Origin: an uncultured Alphaproteobacteria bacterium
GTDB taxonomy: Bacteria > Pseudomonadota > Alphaproteobacteria > RF32 > CAG-239
Assembly: GCA_934277545.1 (NCBI GenBank)
Contig: CAKQUG010000005.1
Location: 62,001-126,000 of the forward strand
Reading direction: 5' to 3'
Length of the DNA stretch: 64,000 nt
Position 1 is the stretch's first letter; every line of letters starts with the position of its first letter. The position numbers and the translations under genes were made by a program. Positions 25,958 to 35,300 of the stretch are shown piece after piece. The notes under the pieces are model-generated. The model was not told where the DNA came from and did not search any database. It saw only the letters and a list, made by a program, of their open reading frames with translations.

Positions 25958-27550
25958 TTATTTTTTACATTTTTTCGTCAAATCAAGTGATTGCGCATAT
26001 TCATCAGCGCTTATTCCGCCTATTCCCAGCAAAGTATGAAAAACATTATCGTGTGAAACGTTTTCTTTTTCGATAGATTTCAGACATTGTTTGTCCAAAT
26101 TAAGTGTTTTTAATACCGAATCGGTTGACCACATAAAAAACGGAACGTGTTTTTGCTCTTTCGGCGCAATAACGTACGGTGCGGAATGTAAATAAACATT
26201 ATATTCTCCCAATGATTCCCCATGGTCTGAAACATAGAACAGCACGCTGTTATATTGTGTGTATTGAGTTTGCAATAAACTTATTATGTCTGCCAAATTT
26301 TGGGAGGTATAAAGAATGGTATTGTCATACGTATTTACAATTTCTTCGGTAGTGCACATATTCAGTTTTTCGGTGTTGCAAACAGGTGCGAATCGGGTAA
26401 ATTCTTGCGGGTAACGCTTATAATATGTAGGTCCGTGGCTTCCGGCTTGGTGCATAACCAAAACCGTATTTTGAGCCGGTTCAGACAGTTGTGTTTTCAT
26501 TTCATCGGTTAAAACAGTATCAAAACAAGTACCGGCGCCGCTCTGACAAGGACGATATGTTTCTACTCGGGTGCAGACACCTTTGCAATCACTGTTATTT
26601 TCAAGCCAAACTACACGCCAATTATTCTTTTTAAAAATATCAAGTACATTTTCGGTATAATTCAAGCTGCCGTTATCATATTCTGTTCTGCTATCCTTAG
26701 AAAACATACATGGCACGGAAACAGCTGTTGAGGTGCCGCATGACGTCGTATTTTCAAAATTTATGATATTATCGGAATAAGGCATTAAAGGATTGTTTGT
26801 ACCGCGCTCATAACCGTTTAATGAAAAATTTGCGGCGCGGGCAGTTTCTCCGACCACAAAAACAATCAACATAGGTTTGTCGTTGTTCCAATATTTTGTA
26901 AAATGCGAATCCAAACCGATAGGTGTAAATTCATGGTTAGCACGCATATTGTGTTTGACGGTAGAACTTACGGCGCCGATATAGTTTACGGGAATAAGCA
27001 AATATTTAACAGGTTTATTGTTGCGTATAAATTGTGCAACGTCTTTGCTATTCGGGACAATAATCGCGGCAAATATCAATAAAAACAGAGCAAACAAACC
27101 ACCGCGCTGTTTTAGTATGCTTGCTTCCGTAAAATTAACACGACTTATAATAAACGCAGGTATTCCGCCTAAAAGCAAAATATAAGCAAGCAATGTAAAG
27201 TTCAGTAATTCCGCGGTCTCATGCAGATTTGTTTGCAAAACGTTGCGCAACATTTCTTCATCAACGGCAACGTGATAATTTTTTACAAAATAAAAAACAC
27301 CGCTGTTTATTAACAAAAAAATCACAGATAACGGTTTAACCGTCCATTTCCAAAAAAGCAACAAGCTGCAAACGGTTAATAGTATCCAAAGCACAAAAAA
27401 TGCGCCTATTGTAAACATTGTACTTTGGCTTAAATCATATATTTTTTCAAAAAACACACAATTAAAAGCAAGCAAAGTGTACAGCATATAAAAAATGCCG
27501 TACACTTCAATATTCAGAGAAAATGAGCGGAATAACTGCGGTTTAGCCAT
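25958..27550 (-). CDS. Lipid A phosphoethanolamine transferase, EptA/MCR family
   Basis: A 530-residue inner-membrane enzyme that moves phosphoethanolamine from phosphatidylethanolamine to lipid A or another glycan. I start at the ATG at 27550 (MAKPQLF), behind AAAGGG; an upstream in-frame codon would overlap alaS. Five hydrophobic segments lie in residues 20-175. The periplasmic sulfatase-fold domain has the nucleophile Thr in TTSCGTSTAVSVPCMFS, the zinc ligands of VVGETARAANFSLNGY and SDHGESLGE, and further His in the LHSAPYVIAP stretch. Such enzymes lower binding of cationic peptides and polymyxins; the acceptor here is not certain. The gene lies directly behind alaS. Confidence 0.9.
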   Translation of the reverse strand: MAKPQLFRSFSLNIEVYGIFYMLYTLLAFNCVFFEKIYDLSQSTMFTIGAFFVLWILLTVCSLLLFWKWTVKPLSVIFLLINSGVFYFVKNYHVAVDEEMLRNVLQTNLHETAELLNFTLLAYILLLGGIPAFIISRVNFTEASILKQRGGLFALFLLIFAAIIVPNSKDVAQFIRNNKPVKYLLIPVNYIGAVSSTVKHNMRANHEFTPIGLDSHFTKYWNNDKPMLIVFVVGETARAANFSLNGYERGTNNPLMPYSDNIINFENTTSCGTSTAVSVPCMFSKDSRTEYDNGSLNYTENVLDIFKKNNWRVVWLENNSDCKGVCTRVETYRPCQSGAGTCFDTVLTDEMKTQLSEPAQNTVLVMHQAGSHGPTYYKRYPQEFTRFAPVCNTEKLNMCTTEEIVNTYDNTILYTSQNLADIISLLQTQYTQYNSVLFYVSDHGESLGEYNVYLHSAPYVIAPKEQKHVPFFMWSTDSVLKTLNLDKQCLKSIEKENVSHDNVFHTLLGIGGISADEYAQSLDLTKKCKK

Positions 27551-27572
27551 AAAAATTCGCCCTTTTTCACTG

Positions 27573-30197
27573 TTAAGCAATCATTGTTTTGATTTTTGAA
27601 ATTGCATCGTTGATTTTGGCCACGTCCGAACCGCCGGCCTGAGCCATATCCGGACGTCCGCCGCCGCCCTGTCCGCCAACCACGGCAGAGGCTGCGCGCA
27701 CAAAATCAACAGCATTATATTTTGCTGTCAAATCTTTGCTTACACCGACCACAACCGATGCTTTGTCATCTTTATCAGAACAAAGAACAACAATACCAGA
27801 ACCAAGATTTTGCATGATGTCATCAACAAAGGCTTTCAATTCTTTCGGGTGCGCACCGGATACCAACTTACCGACAAATTTCACGCCGTTAACAGTTTCG
27901 ATTTCATCAGAAGATGATTTTCCGCCGGCCAAAGCTTTTTTGAGATTAAAGATTTCTTGCTCTTGTTTTTTGCGTTCTTCCAGCAAACTGTTGATACGAG
28001 CTTCCAAATCATTCAGATTGGTTTTTAAGGTTGCGGCAACATGATGCAATTTGTTTTCGGTTTCACGCACATAAGAATCCGCGCCAACGCCGGTCAAACA
28101 TTCCAAACGACGTACGCCGGCGGCAACAGCAGACTCGCCGACAATATGGAAATAACCGATGTTTCCGGTAGAGCATACATGAGTGCCGCCGCAAAGCTCA
28201 CGGGAGAACGGATTGTTTTCGTCGCCCATTGTTACCACGCGCACATCGTCGCCGTATTTTTCATCAAACAAAGCCATGGCGCCGAGTTTTACAGCCTCTT
28301 CTTTGTTCATGATAACGGTTGTAACCGGCAAATCATTACGGATTTGTTCGTTGACAATATCTTCTACCTGACGCAGTTGTTCGGCAGTAATTTGCTTTGG
28401 ATGAGAAACGTCAAAACGCATTCTGTCGGCTTCCACCATGGAACCTTTTTGCGCAACGTGGTCGCCCAAAATCATTTTAAGGGCTTTATGTGCCAAGTGG
28501 GTTACCGAGTGGTTGGCACAAATACGTTTGCGGTTTTCCTCATCAACTTCAAAGTTAGCGCAAGTGCCGATTTTAACCGAGCCTTTTTCCAATTCGCAGA
28601 CATGAACAAAAATCTTGTCCAACTTGCGTTTAGTATCAACAACTTTTGCCGTAAAATCTTTGGAAACAATCAAACCGGTGTCGCCGACTTGACCGCCGCA
28701 TTCACCATAAAACGGTGTTTGATTGGCCACAAGTTCAAATTTACCTGAAGTAACTTCATTGACTTCTTTATTATCTTGGATTAAGGCTACAATTTCGCCA
28801 TCAGATTTTGTAACATTGTAACCTAAAAATTCAGTCGGATTTACCTTATCTTCTACGGAATACCAAACTTTTTCCACCGCGGTATCGCCGGAACCGGCCC
28901 AGTTTTTGCGAGCTTCTTCTTTTTGGCGAGCCATGCAAGCGTCAAAACCGTCAACATCAACTTCAATATTTTTGTTTTTCAAAGCATCTTGTGTTAAATC
29001 CAACGGGAAACCGTAAGTATCATAAAGTTTGAACGCTGTTTCACCATTCAGTTTATCACCGCGTCCGAGATGAGAGATTTCTTCATCAAGAAGTTTTAAG
29101 CCTTTATCCAAAGTGCGTCCAAAACGTTCTTCTTCTATTTTAATAGTTTCACTAATCAGATTTTCGCGGGCGTAAAGTTCAGGATAAGCGTCGCCCATTT
29201 CTTTTTGCAAAGTCGGCAACAGTTTGTAAATCATCGGGTCTTTTACGCCGAGCATATAAGCATGACGCATAGCGCGACGCATAATACGGCGCAAAACATA
29301 GCCGCGTCCTTCATTAGACGGCAAAACTCCGTCGGCAATCAAAAAGCAGATTGAGCGCAAGTGGTCGGCTATCACATTATGAGAGGCTTTTAACGGGCCG
29401 TCGGGGTCGGTATTGGCCATATCGGCAATGGCTTTGATAATGTGTTGAAACATATCGGTGTCAAAGTTGGAATGTACGCCTTGCAAAATAGCGGCAATAC
29501 GTTCCAACCCCATACCTGTATCAATACCGGGGCGCTTTAAATTTATGCGAGAACCATCAGCCAAATCTTCAAATTGGTCAAACACCAAATTCCAAATTTC
29601 AATAAAGCGGTCGCCGTCTTCTTCAGGTGTTCCTGGCAGTCCGCCCCAAACTTCCGGACCGTGGTCGTAAAAAATTTCGGAGCAAGGGCCGCAAGGACCG
29701 GTGTCGCCCATTTGCCAAAAGTTATCTTTGGTGCTGATGCGGATAATTCTGTCATCAGACAGTCCGGAAACTTTTTTCCACAAATTATAAGCGTCTTCAT
29801 CGTTGTAATAAATAGTAACTGCCAGCTTATCTTTCGGCAAACCGAAATCCTTAGTCAGCAATTCCCAGGCAAACGGAATGGCACCTTCTTTGAAATAATC
29901 GCCGAAAGAAAAGTTGCCCAGCATTTCAAAAAACGTGTGGTGGCGTACATCATAACCGACGCTGTCCAAGTCATTATGTTTACCGCCGGCGCGCACGCTT
30001 TTTTGCGCGGTGGTCGCTCGTGTGTAATCGCGGGTTTCATTGCCGGCCAGCACATTTTTAAATTGCACCATACCGGAGTTTGTAAACATCAATGTCGGGT
30101 CATTATCCGGAACAAGGGATGATGACGGAACAACTTTATGACCGTTCTTGGCAAAATAGTCCAAAAAGGTTTTGCGGATTTGATTTACACTAGTCAT
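27573..30197 (-). CDS. alaS: Alanyl-tRNA synthetase
   Basis: An 874-residue class II synthetase, the normal length. Class II motifs lie at the N-terminus (FTNSGMVQFKNV, HHTFFEMLGNFSFGDYF, GMGLERIAAILQG). The editing domain has HxxxH in NHSVTHLAHKAL and CxxxH in ELCGGTHVCSTG. The C-Ala region includes a coiled coil and the Gly-rich VGGQGGGGRPDMAQAGG near the end. The phosphoethanolamine transferase gene follows after 22 bases. A promoter is visible upstream. Confidence 0.98.
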   Translation of the reverse strand: MTSVNQIRKTFLDYFAKNGHKVVPSSSLVPDNDPTLMFTNSGMVQFKNVLAGNETRDYTRATTAQKSVRAGGKHNDLDSVGYDVRHHTFFEMLGNFSFGDYFKEGAIPFAWELLTKDFGLPKDKLAVTIYYNDEDAYNLWKKVSGLSDDRIIRISTKDNFWQMGDTGPCGPCSEIFYDHGPEVWGGLPGTPEEDGDRFIEIWNLVFDQFEDLADGSRINLKRPGIDTGMGLERIAAILQGVHSNFDTDMFQHIIKAIADMANTDPDGPLKASHNVIADHLRSICFLIADGVLPSNEGRGYVLRRIMRRAMRHAYMLGVKDPMIYKLLPTLQKEMGDAYPELYARENLISETIKIEEERFGRTLDKGLKLLDEEISHLGRGDKLNGETAFKLYDTYGFPLDLTQDALKNKNIEVDVDGFDACMARQKEEARKNWAGSGDTAVEKVWYSVEDKVNPTEFLGYNVTKSDGEIVALIQDNKEVNEVTSGKFELVANQTPFYGECGGQVGDTGLIVSKDFTAKVVDTKRKLDKIFVHVCELEKGSVKIGTCANFEVDEENRKRICANHSVTHLAHKALKMILGDHVAQKGSMVEADRMRFDVSHPKQITAEQLRQVEDIVNEQIRNDLPVTTVIMNKEEAVKLGAMALFDEKYGDDVRVVTMGDENNPFSRELCGGTHVCSTGNIGYFHIVGESAVAAGVRRLECLTGVGADSYVRETENKLHHVAATLKTNLNDLEARINSLLEERKKQEQEIFNLKKALAGGKSSSDEIETVNGVKFVGKLVSGAHPKELKAFVDDIMQNLGSGIVVLCSDKDDKASVVVGVSKDLTAKYNAVDFVRAASAVVGGQGGGGRPDMAQAGGSDVAKINDAISKIKTMIA

Positions 30198-30246
30198 TGT
30201 ACGTCCCTAAAAAAAAGTTTTAACTAAATTTCATTTTGTCGGGGCT

Positions 30247-30275
30247 AAACTAGCGCAAACTTATAAGGTTGTCTA
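30247..30275 (-). promoter_or_regulatory. alaS promoter
   Basis: On the minus strand, -35 TAGACA (30270-30275) and -10 TAGTTT (30247-30252) have a 17-bp spacer, about 50 bases ahead of the ATG. Confidence 0.4.
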
Positions 30276-30306
30276 GCAGAATCTTAAGTGATTTTTCAAA
30301 AATATA

Positions 30307-30798
30307 TCAAAAAATGTAGGCACTTCCGTTCAAATCAAATATTCCCCAATTTAAATAGGTGGCAAACAGCAACCAAAATAAATAAGGAATCAGCAAATAA
30401 GCCGCGGTTTTACGGATATGATAAAAATAATCAATCAACAACACGGTAATAAAATCGAGCAGCCCCAAAATAAAAAATCCGGCTAAAAACATTCCGCAGT
30501 AAAAGAAAACGTAAGTCCAGATAATTTGCAGCAGCATATTGAGCCAAAAAATCGGTAAAGCCGCTTTTATTTTGACTTTATCTTTTGTATTAAGAACTAA
30601 AGTTAAAGAAACCGTCAACAATGCGTATAAAACACTCCAAACGAGCGGAAATACATTATTTTGAGGTGTTAACGCCGGCAAGTATATTTGCTGATAAAAA
30701 GTGTTTAGACCAAAATCATTTAAATAGCCGCATAATCCCGCCGTAACACCGACCGCAAGGAAAGCGTATAAAAAATTGACATATTTGTTTTGAAACAT
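30307..30798 (-). CDS. tspO: TspO/MBR family membrane protein
   Basis: A 163-residue protein with five hydrophobic segments, the standard TspO layout. The family stretch is LPALTPQNNVFPLVWSVLYALL, with the Asn-x-x-Phe-Pro-x-x-Trp core, and Trp and aromatic residues later (FWLLFATYLNW). Bacterial TspO binds porphyrins and affects stress and pigment responses; the role here is not shown by the context. It is a single gene between alaS and a divergent RNase J paralogue. Confidence 0.87.
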   Translation of the reverse strand: MFQNKYVNFLYAFLAVGVTAGLCGYLNDFGLNTFYQQIYLPALTPQNNVFPLVWSVLYALLTVSLTLVLNTKDKVKIKAALPIFWLNMLLQIIWTYVFFYCGMFLAGFFILGLLDFITVLLIDYFYHIRKTAAYLLIPYLFWLLFATYLNWGIFDLNGSAYIF

Positions 30799-30881
30799 CT
30801 GTCTTCTCCTGCCTTAGAAGTAAGCCGCAATTCAAAAATTTCAAGTATTGAAAACTTTTTCTTTTTTGTCATATTTTTCAT

Positions 30882-30909
30882 TTGCATTTTGTCAAAAAGT
30901 GTGTATCAT
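30882..30909 (+). promoter_or_regulatory. Promoter of the RNase J paralogue
   Basis: A -35 TTGCAT (30882-30887) and a -10 TATCAT (30904-30909) have a 16-bp spacer. The stretch TTGCATTTTG is shared with the groES and rplK promoters. Confidence 0.5.
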
Positions 30910-30946
30910 AAGATATAACTTTTAAATAATATACGGAGTAACGACC

Positions 30947-32818
30947 ATGGCTAAAGCAGAAGAAGGCACAAAGATTGATTTTTTGGGCGGTAATAACGAG
31001 TCAAGAATCGGCGGCAACAGTCTGTTAATTGAACACACCGAAGAGGGCGAAGGCGTTAAAAGGGTTATGATTGACCTGGGCGCTTTATTTCCACCTGAAT
31101 GGACCGGATTAGATTCCATTATTCCGGATGTCCGCACGTATTTGGGAAAAGAAAGCGAACCGGCGGAAAAACCTTTGGACGCCATGTTTATTTCTCACTG
31201 CCACGAAGACCATATCGGCGGTTTGGTGCATTTAGCCCGTGCCGGTTATAAATTTCCGGAAATTTACACCAGTTCCTACACCAAAGAACTTTTAAAAACA
31301 GCTTTCAAAGAAGGGCATGTATCGGTTGAAAATCAGCCGGAAATTAAAACGGTCAGCGAAGGTCAAACTATTGATGTTGCCGACAATGTTCATGTCAGCC
31401 CGTTTAACGTTTCTCACTCCACCGTCGGCGCCATGGGTTTCCATATTCTGACAACCGTCCGCGGACGCGTCAGCGCCGGAATAATCGACCCTGGCGATTA
31501 TCGCATGGGAGAATCTAAAGTAGGCCCTGGTTTTGAAGAAGATAAATTTAAGGAGTTTTTGAAAGATAAACCGGTTACACATGTTTTGCTCGATTCCACT
31601 TCAAGCGACAGCACCGACGAATATTTAGTAGACTTTGACCACGCAGTTGAAAACACTCTGGAACAAGTAAAAAAACACCCTGAAAAACAAGTTATCTCAG
31701 CAGTTATTTCTCGCAGTATTCAAAACATGGCAATTGATTTGGAAGCGGCTAAGCAATCTAACCGTAAAGTTTTTATTGACGGATATTGGGCCAAACTGGC
31801 GTTTCTGGCAATGCAACGCAGCGGCATACATGATTATGATGATGTTGTGTATAAAAGCGAAGATTTGAAAAACGCCAACGCTAAGGCTTATTTGGCTAAA
31901 TATGACCGCGGCGAACGCTATATTATTCCAAGCGGCGCTTTTGCCGAATCTAAAAAAGGCATGAAATCTGGACTATATAAAATGTCAGAACAGCAAAAAG
32001 TTATGCTGGATAAAAACGGCAAAGTGAAAGGCAACAGCAAAGGCGAAGCCGGACACCCTGACTTTACGGTTGACTCTATGACTTTGATTCTTGCCCGTCA
32101 GCGCTGTATCGAGTCCATTAACGGTAAACAAGTTCGCGCCATGTATAATCGTTTGGCGGCTCTGGGCGCAACCATAATTGAAAATCGTTCCGGCAACAAC
32201 ACCGGCAAATTTGAAACTGCTTTAATGCAACGCACCGGACATGCCGTCCGTTCGGAAACCAAGAAATTTATTGAACTGATTGTAAACAATCGTAAAAACG
32301 GCAGCAAGTTGGTATTTATCCCGATTCACGGCGATGTTCATCAGCTGGCAAACACTGCGAAAGTTGTGAGAGAAGCCGGCGGCGAACCTTCTATTTGCCA
32401 CAACGCCGATGAAATTAAAGTTTGGGCCGGCGGCACGAAAAAACTGGAACAAAAACCGATAGAAGAACAACGCTGGATTGCCGTACAGGGCGAAACATTA
32501 AACGGCTATGCAGGAGGAGCAAGCCAATACACCTATACTTTGGTGGACAAAGATTTCAGCAAAGTTGCAGATTTGCAGGTTGTTCGTGAAGAGGCGACTC
32601 CGGCAGTTGCCAGAGATTACGCTTCAAGAGCATTGGCTCAAGCCCGCGATGATGAAGACAACTACTATGTTCCGTCTCGTAAAGAAATTCATGCGCAAAA
32701 AGAAAAACTCTCACGCAAGAAAAAGAAAGAACTTGTCCGTAAAGCGGCTAAGGCGGCCGGACTTATTGATGAAAAAGGTCTGCCAATCGGTTTGAAAAAA
32801 GGCAGTTACGACAGATAG
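30947..32818 (+). CDS. Divergent RNase J-like metallo-beta-lactamase/beta-CASP protein
   Basis: A 623-residue protein. The metallo-beta-lactamase signature is H84-C-H86-E-D88-H89 (ISHCHEDHIGG), preceded by VMIDLGALFPP. Later parts fit beta-CASP motifs: DSTSSDSTDEYLVDF, a long insert, and FIPIHGDVHQLANTAKV, whose HGD-H matches the C-terminal metal-binding portion of RNase J. It is longer than the second, canonical RNase J at 42.6-44.2 kb and only distantly related. The extra length is a central insert near residues 290-390 and a Lys-rich C-terminal tail (EKLSRKKKKELVRKAAKAAG) that could bind RNA. It has its own promoter and a strong bidirectional terminator. Confidence 0.78.
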   Translation: MAKAEEGTKIDFLGGNNESRIGGNSLLIEHTEEGEGVKRVMIDLGALFPPEWTGLDSIIPDVRTYLGKESEPAEKPLDAMFISHCHEDHIGGLVHLARAGYKFPEIYTSSYTKELLKTAFKEGHVSVENQPEIKTVSEGQTIDVADNVHVSPFNVSHSTVGAMGFHILTTVRGRVSAGIIDPGDYRMGESKVGPGFEEDKFKEFLKDKPVTHVLLDSTSSDSTDEYLVDFDHAVENTLEQVKKHPEKQVISAVISRSIQNMAIDLEAAKQSNRKVFIDGYWAKLAFLAMQRSGIHDYDDVVYKSEDLKNANAKAYLAKYDRGERYIIPSGAFAESKKGMKSGLYKMSEQQKVMLDKNGKVKGNSKGEAGHPDFTVDSMTLILARQRCIESINGKQVRAMYNRLAALGATIIENRSGNNTGKFETALMQRTGHAVRSETKKFIELIVNNRKNGSKLVFIPIHGDVHQLANTAKVVREAGGEPSICHNADEIKVWAGGTKKLEQKPIEEQRWIAVQGETLNGYAGGASQYTYTLVDKDFSKVADLQVVREEATPAVARDYASRALAQARDDEDNYYVPSRKEIHAQKEKLSRKKKKELVRKAAKAAGLIDEKGLPIGLKKGSYDR

Positions 32819-32836
32819 TTTTTATATGTGATATAT

Positions 32837-32872
32837 TTTACCCCCGAGTCTTGTATGAAACTCGGGGGTAAA
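32837..32872. terminator. Bidirectional terminator
   Basis: Arms TTTACCCCCGAGT and ACTCGGGGGTAAA (13 bp, perfect) have a 10-base loop and T-rich flanks on both sides. It separates two convergent genes. Confidence 0.9.
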
Positions 32873-32881
32873 TTTTAGCAT

Positions 32882-33277
32882 TTATTCGACAATCAGCCAA
32901 TAAATGAAATACACAAATTGCACGAAAATTGCCGCAAACAAAAAAACAACGGCAAATTTTGCTTCAAACTTTTTAAGTTTGGCATCGCGTTTTTTTCTCA
33001 CCTCAACCAAACCGGACAAAGCCACAATAGTTGCAGAGACATTGCAAAACCAAAAAGATGACCACGCTATCATATAGAATTCCGGGTCGCTAAAAGAAAA
33101 CAGCTCTACGACAAACATTGTAAGCAACAATAAAACGGTACAAAGCATACAGCCGTAATAAAGTATTTGACAACGTTTGGGCGCTCTTAATTCCGGCGAT
33201 TCAGCACATCCGCTGGCAACAATAAGAAAATACACTGATAACAGCGGAACTAAAATAAATAAGTTTTCCATAATCAA
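32882..33277 (-). CDS. Four-helix membrane protein of unknown function
   Basis: A 131-residue protein with four hydrophobic segments (near residues 5-22, 38-60, 68-88 and 107-128). A short charged loop, EVRKKRDAKLKKFE, separates the third and fourth. I do not recognise a family. It is a single gene with a strong promoter and shares a terminator with its convergent neighbour. Confidence 0.65.
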   Translation of the reverse strand: MIMENLFILVPLLSVYFLIVASGCAESPELRAPKRCQILYYGCMLCTVLLLLTMFVVELFSFSDPEFYMIAWSSFWFCNVSATIVALSGLVEVRKKRDAKLKKFEAKFAVVFLFAAIFVQFVYFIYWLIVE

Positions 33278-33317
33278 TAATTTTAAGACAAAACAAAATA
33301 ATACATTTAATGTTAAA

Positions 33318-33346
33318 AATGTAAGACAAAATCAATATTTTGTCAA
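33318..33346 (-). promoter_or_regulatory. Promoter of the four-helix membrane protein gene
   Basis: On the minus strand, -35 TTGACA (33341-33346) and -10 TACATT (33318-33323) have a 17-bp spacer. Confidence 0.55.
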
Positions 33347-33366
33347 GCAATATAAAAAGCGAAGTT

Positions 33367-35163
33367 TCAGTTTTGCGCGGCTTTCTGCAATTTTTTTATA
33401 ACCTCGGGATTTGTCAGCGGTAAAACCGTATTATGAACAACACCGGTATCTATTTTTTTCTGCACTTTTTCTTTATTCAAAACATTTTCATCTTCTTTCA
33501 AAACAAGAGCATGCTGCCACTGATAAACCGCTTCGTTTTTGCGCCCGACGAACCAATAGGCATCGCCCAAATGGTCGCAAATTACGGCGTTTTCGGGGTT
33601 AATATCCGCTGCCTGTTCCAAAAAATATACGGCTCTGTCATATTGTCCGGTTCTAAAAAACGCCCAGCCCAAACTGTCTATAATATGCCCTTCGTACGGA
33701 TAATTGCGGTAAGCCTCCAAAATCATCTGCACCGCATTGTCGATATTTGTGTTATTGTCCAAATATATATACCCTAAATAGTTCATTACATTCGGGTTGC
33801 GACCGCTCAATTCCGCCGCTTTATTTAAATATTCAATCGCTTTGTCATAGTCATTTTCCTGATAATAAAGAGCACCCAGCGCATAATAAATCGACCAGCT
33901 GGTTTTATCAGGATTTTGCTGAGCCTCCAAGGCTTGATGATATAATCTCAACGCCTCTTTAGTTTGCTTAAGCTCGCGCTCAATATCGGCTAAATTACTC
34001 AAAAGCATAGCATTATCTGGGTATTCTTTTAACAATTCGCGCAAATATTTTTCGGCGCCTTTATAGTCCTTTTGAGCGTTAAGGTTTTCAACAACCTTCA
34101 GCCGCGCCAAATAATAAGAAGACGCATTTTTGCGGTTAATTTGTCCGTAAATGCGGTTTGCATCGGTATAAAAACCCATATTTTCATAGACATTAGCCAA
34201 AGCGAATTTTGTAACTTCATAGTCAGGATTCAAATAAACCGAAGCGGCTAAATAAACTTGCGCCAGTTCAGGAAAATTTTCCGTGCGGTACATGGTTCCC
34301 AAATTAAACATTATTTCGGCAAAACCTTTTTGCGGCGTATCGATTATGGCTGGGCATGAAGAATTCGTGTTGTCAATTTTCTGACGCAGACTTTCCATTA
34401 ACAAAGCCATGGCGCCGCTTTCTTTATAATGATTAAAAATCTGCTCGGCCACATTCTTTTGATTATGACGAATATAAAAATTAAGCATTACATCCAGCAA
34501 ACGATAGTTAATTTCTTCGGAATGTAATTTCAGAAACTTTCTATAAGTTTCATCTGCTTTTTTATAGTTGCCGGAATAATCATAAATCATTCCGGTGTGC
34601 ATCAAAGTCAAAACCTCAAACCCTTTGACTTTAATTTTATTCAATGAAGCAATCGCCGCCTGTTCCTGATGCTCTCCGGCAAAAGACCAAGCGTCAAACA
34701 GCGGACGCACAACTTTTTTATAGAAAGGGTCGCGATCAAACTCCGTAATTTCTTTACGCACTTTGGCGTATTTGCCTTCTTTAAAATCCTTGGTCGCAAC
34801 AATAAGAACCGGGAGCAAAGATTTGTTGCCGTTTTCTATATTTTTCTCCGCATAAGCAGCAGCTTCGTCAAAATTTCCCAAATACAGCATAACACTGGAA
34901 ATTGCGTTAACGGCATTTTGATTTTGCGGTGATTTTTCCAAAACTATTTTATAATACGCAGCAGCGTTTTCATAATCGCGCCGAATAAAAGCGACATGCG
35001 CAGCCATGGCCGCGCCGTATAAGGAATCGGAACCGGAAAAAGACGTTTTACTTTCATTATCTGTCTTCCGCGATTGTTTCAAAGTTCCAAAATCAAACAC
35101 ATTTTGCGAACAAGCCAAAACGGCGGCGGACAATAAAATAACAGCGCAAACAGTTTTTTTCAT
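33367..35163 (-). CDS. TPR-repeat lipoprotein
   Basis: A 598-residue protein predicted to be a lipoprotein. I choose the ATG at 35163 because it begins an ideal lipoprotein signal (MKKTVCAVILLSAAVLAC, lipobox LAC before Ser); an upstream ATG at 35175 with AGGG is also possible. The rest is tandem TPR units, for example AHVAFIRRDYENAAAYYKIV, WSIYYALGALYYQENDYDKA, IIDSLGWAFFRTGQYDRAVY and ICDHLGDAYWFVGRKNEA. This fits alphaproteobacterial envelope TPR proteins that hold complexes at the inner or outer membrane. The exact partner is unknown. It is divergent from the uracil-DNA glycosylase gene. Confidence 0.82.
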   Translation of the reverse strand: MKKTVCAVILLSAAVLACSQNVFDFGTLKQSRKTDNESKTSFSGSDSLYGAAMAAHVAFIRRDYENAAAYYKIVLEKSPQNQNAVNAISSVMLYLGNFDEAAAYAEKNIENGNKSLLPVLIVATKDFKEGKYAKVRKEITEFDRDPFYKKVVRPLFDAWSFAGEHQEQAAIASLNKIKVKGFEVLTLMHTGMIYDYSGNYKKADETYRKFLKLHSEEINYRLLDVMLNFYIRHNQKNVAEQIFNHYKESGAMALLMESLRQKIDNTNSSCPAIIDTPQKGFAEIMFNLGTMYRTENFPELAQVYLAASVYLNPDYEVTKFALANVYENMGFYTDANRIYGQINRKNASSYYLARLKVVENLNAQKDYKGAEKYLRELLKEYPDNAMLLSNLADIERELKQTKEALRLYHQALEAQQNPDKTSWSIYYALGALYYQENDYDKAIEYLNKAAELSGRNPNVMNYLGYIYLDNNTNIDNAVQMILEAYRNYPYEGHIIDSLGWAFFRTGQYDRAVYFLEQAADINPENAVICDHLGDAYWFVGRKNEAVYQWQHALVLKEDENVLNKEKVQKKIDTGVVHNTVLPLTNPEVIKKLQKAAQN

Positions 35164-35252
35164 AACATCTCTCATAACTTTTTACCCTAATGCACAATCA
35201 ATCTGTATAATATATAAAATTTATTAGCAATGTGTAAAGAGTCTTTATCATA

Positions 35253-35280
35253 TTGCAAAAAATGTATTTTAGGATATGAT
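35253..35280 (+). promoter_or_regulatory. Promoter of the uracil-DNA glycosylase gene
   Basis: A -35 TTGCAA (35253-35258) and a -10 TATGAT (35275-35280) have a 16-bp spacer. Confidence 0.5.
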
Positions 35281-35300
35281 TAGCGGTAACGGATAAAAAA

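Noticed and set aside
28041..28748. A 235-residue frame antisense to alaS
   Set aside because: Shadow of alaS codons; no start signals.
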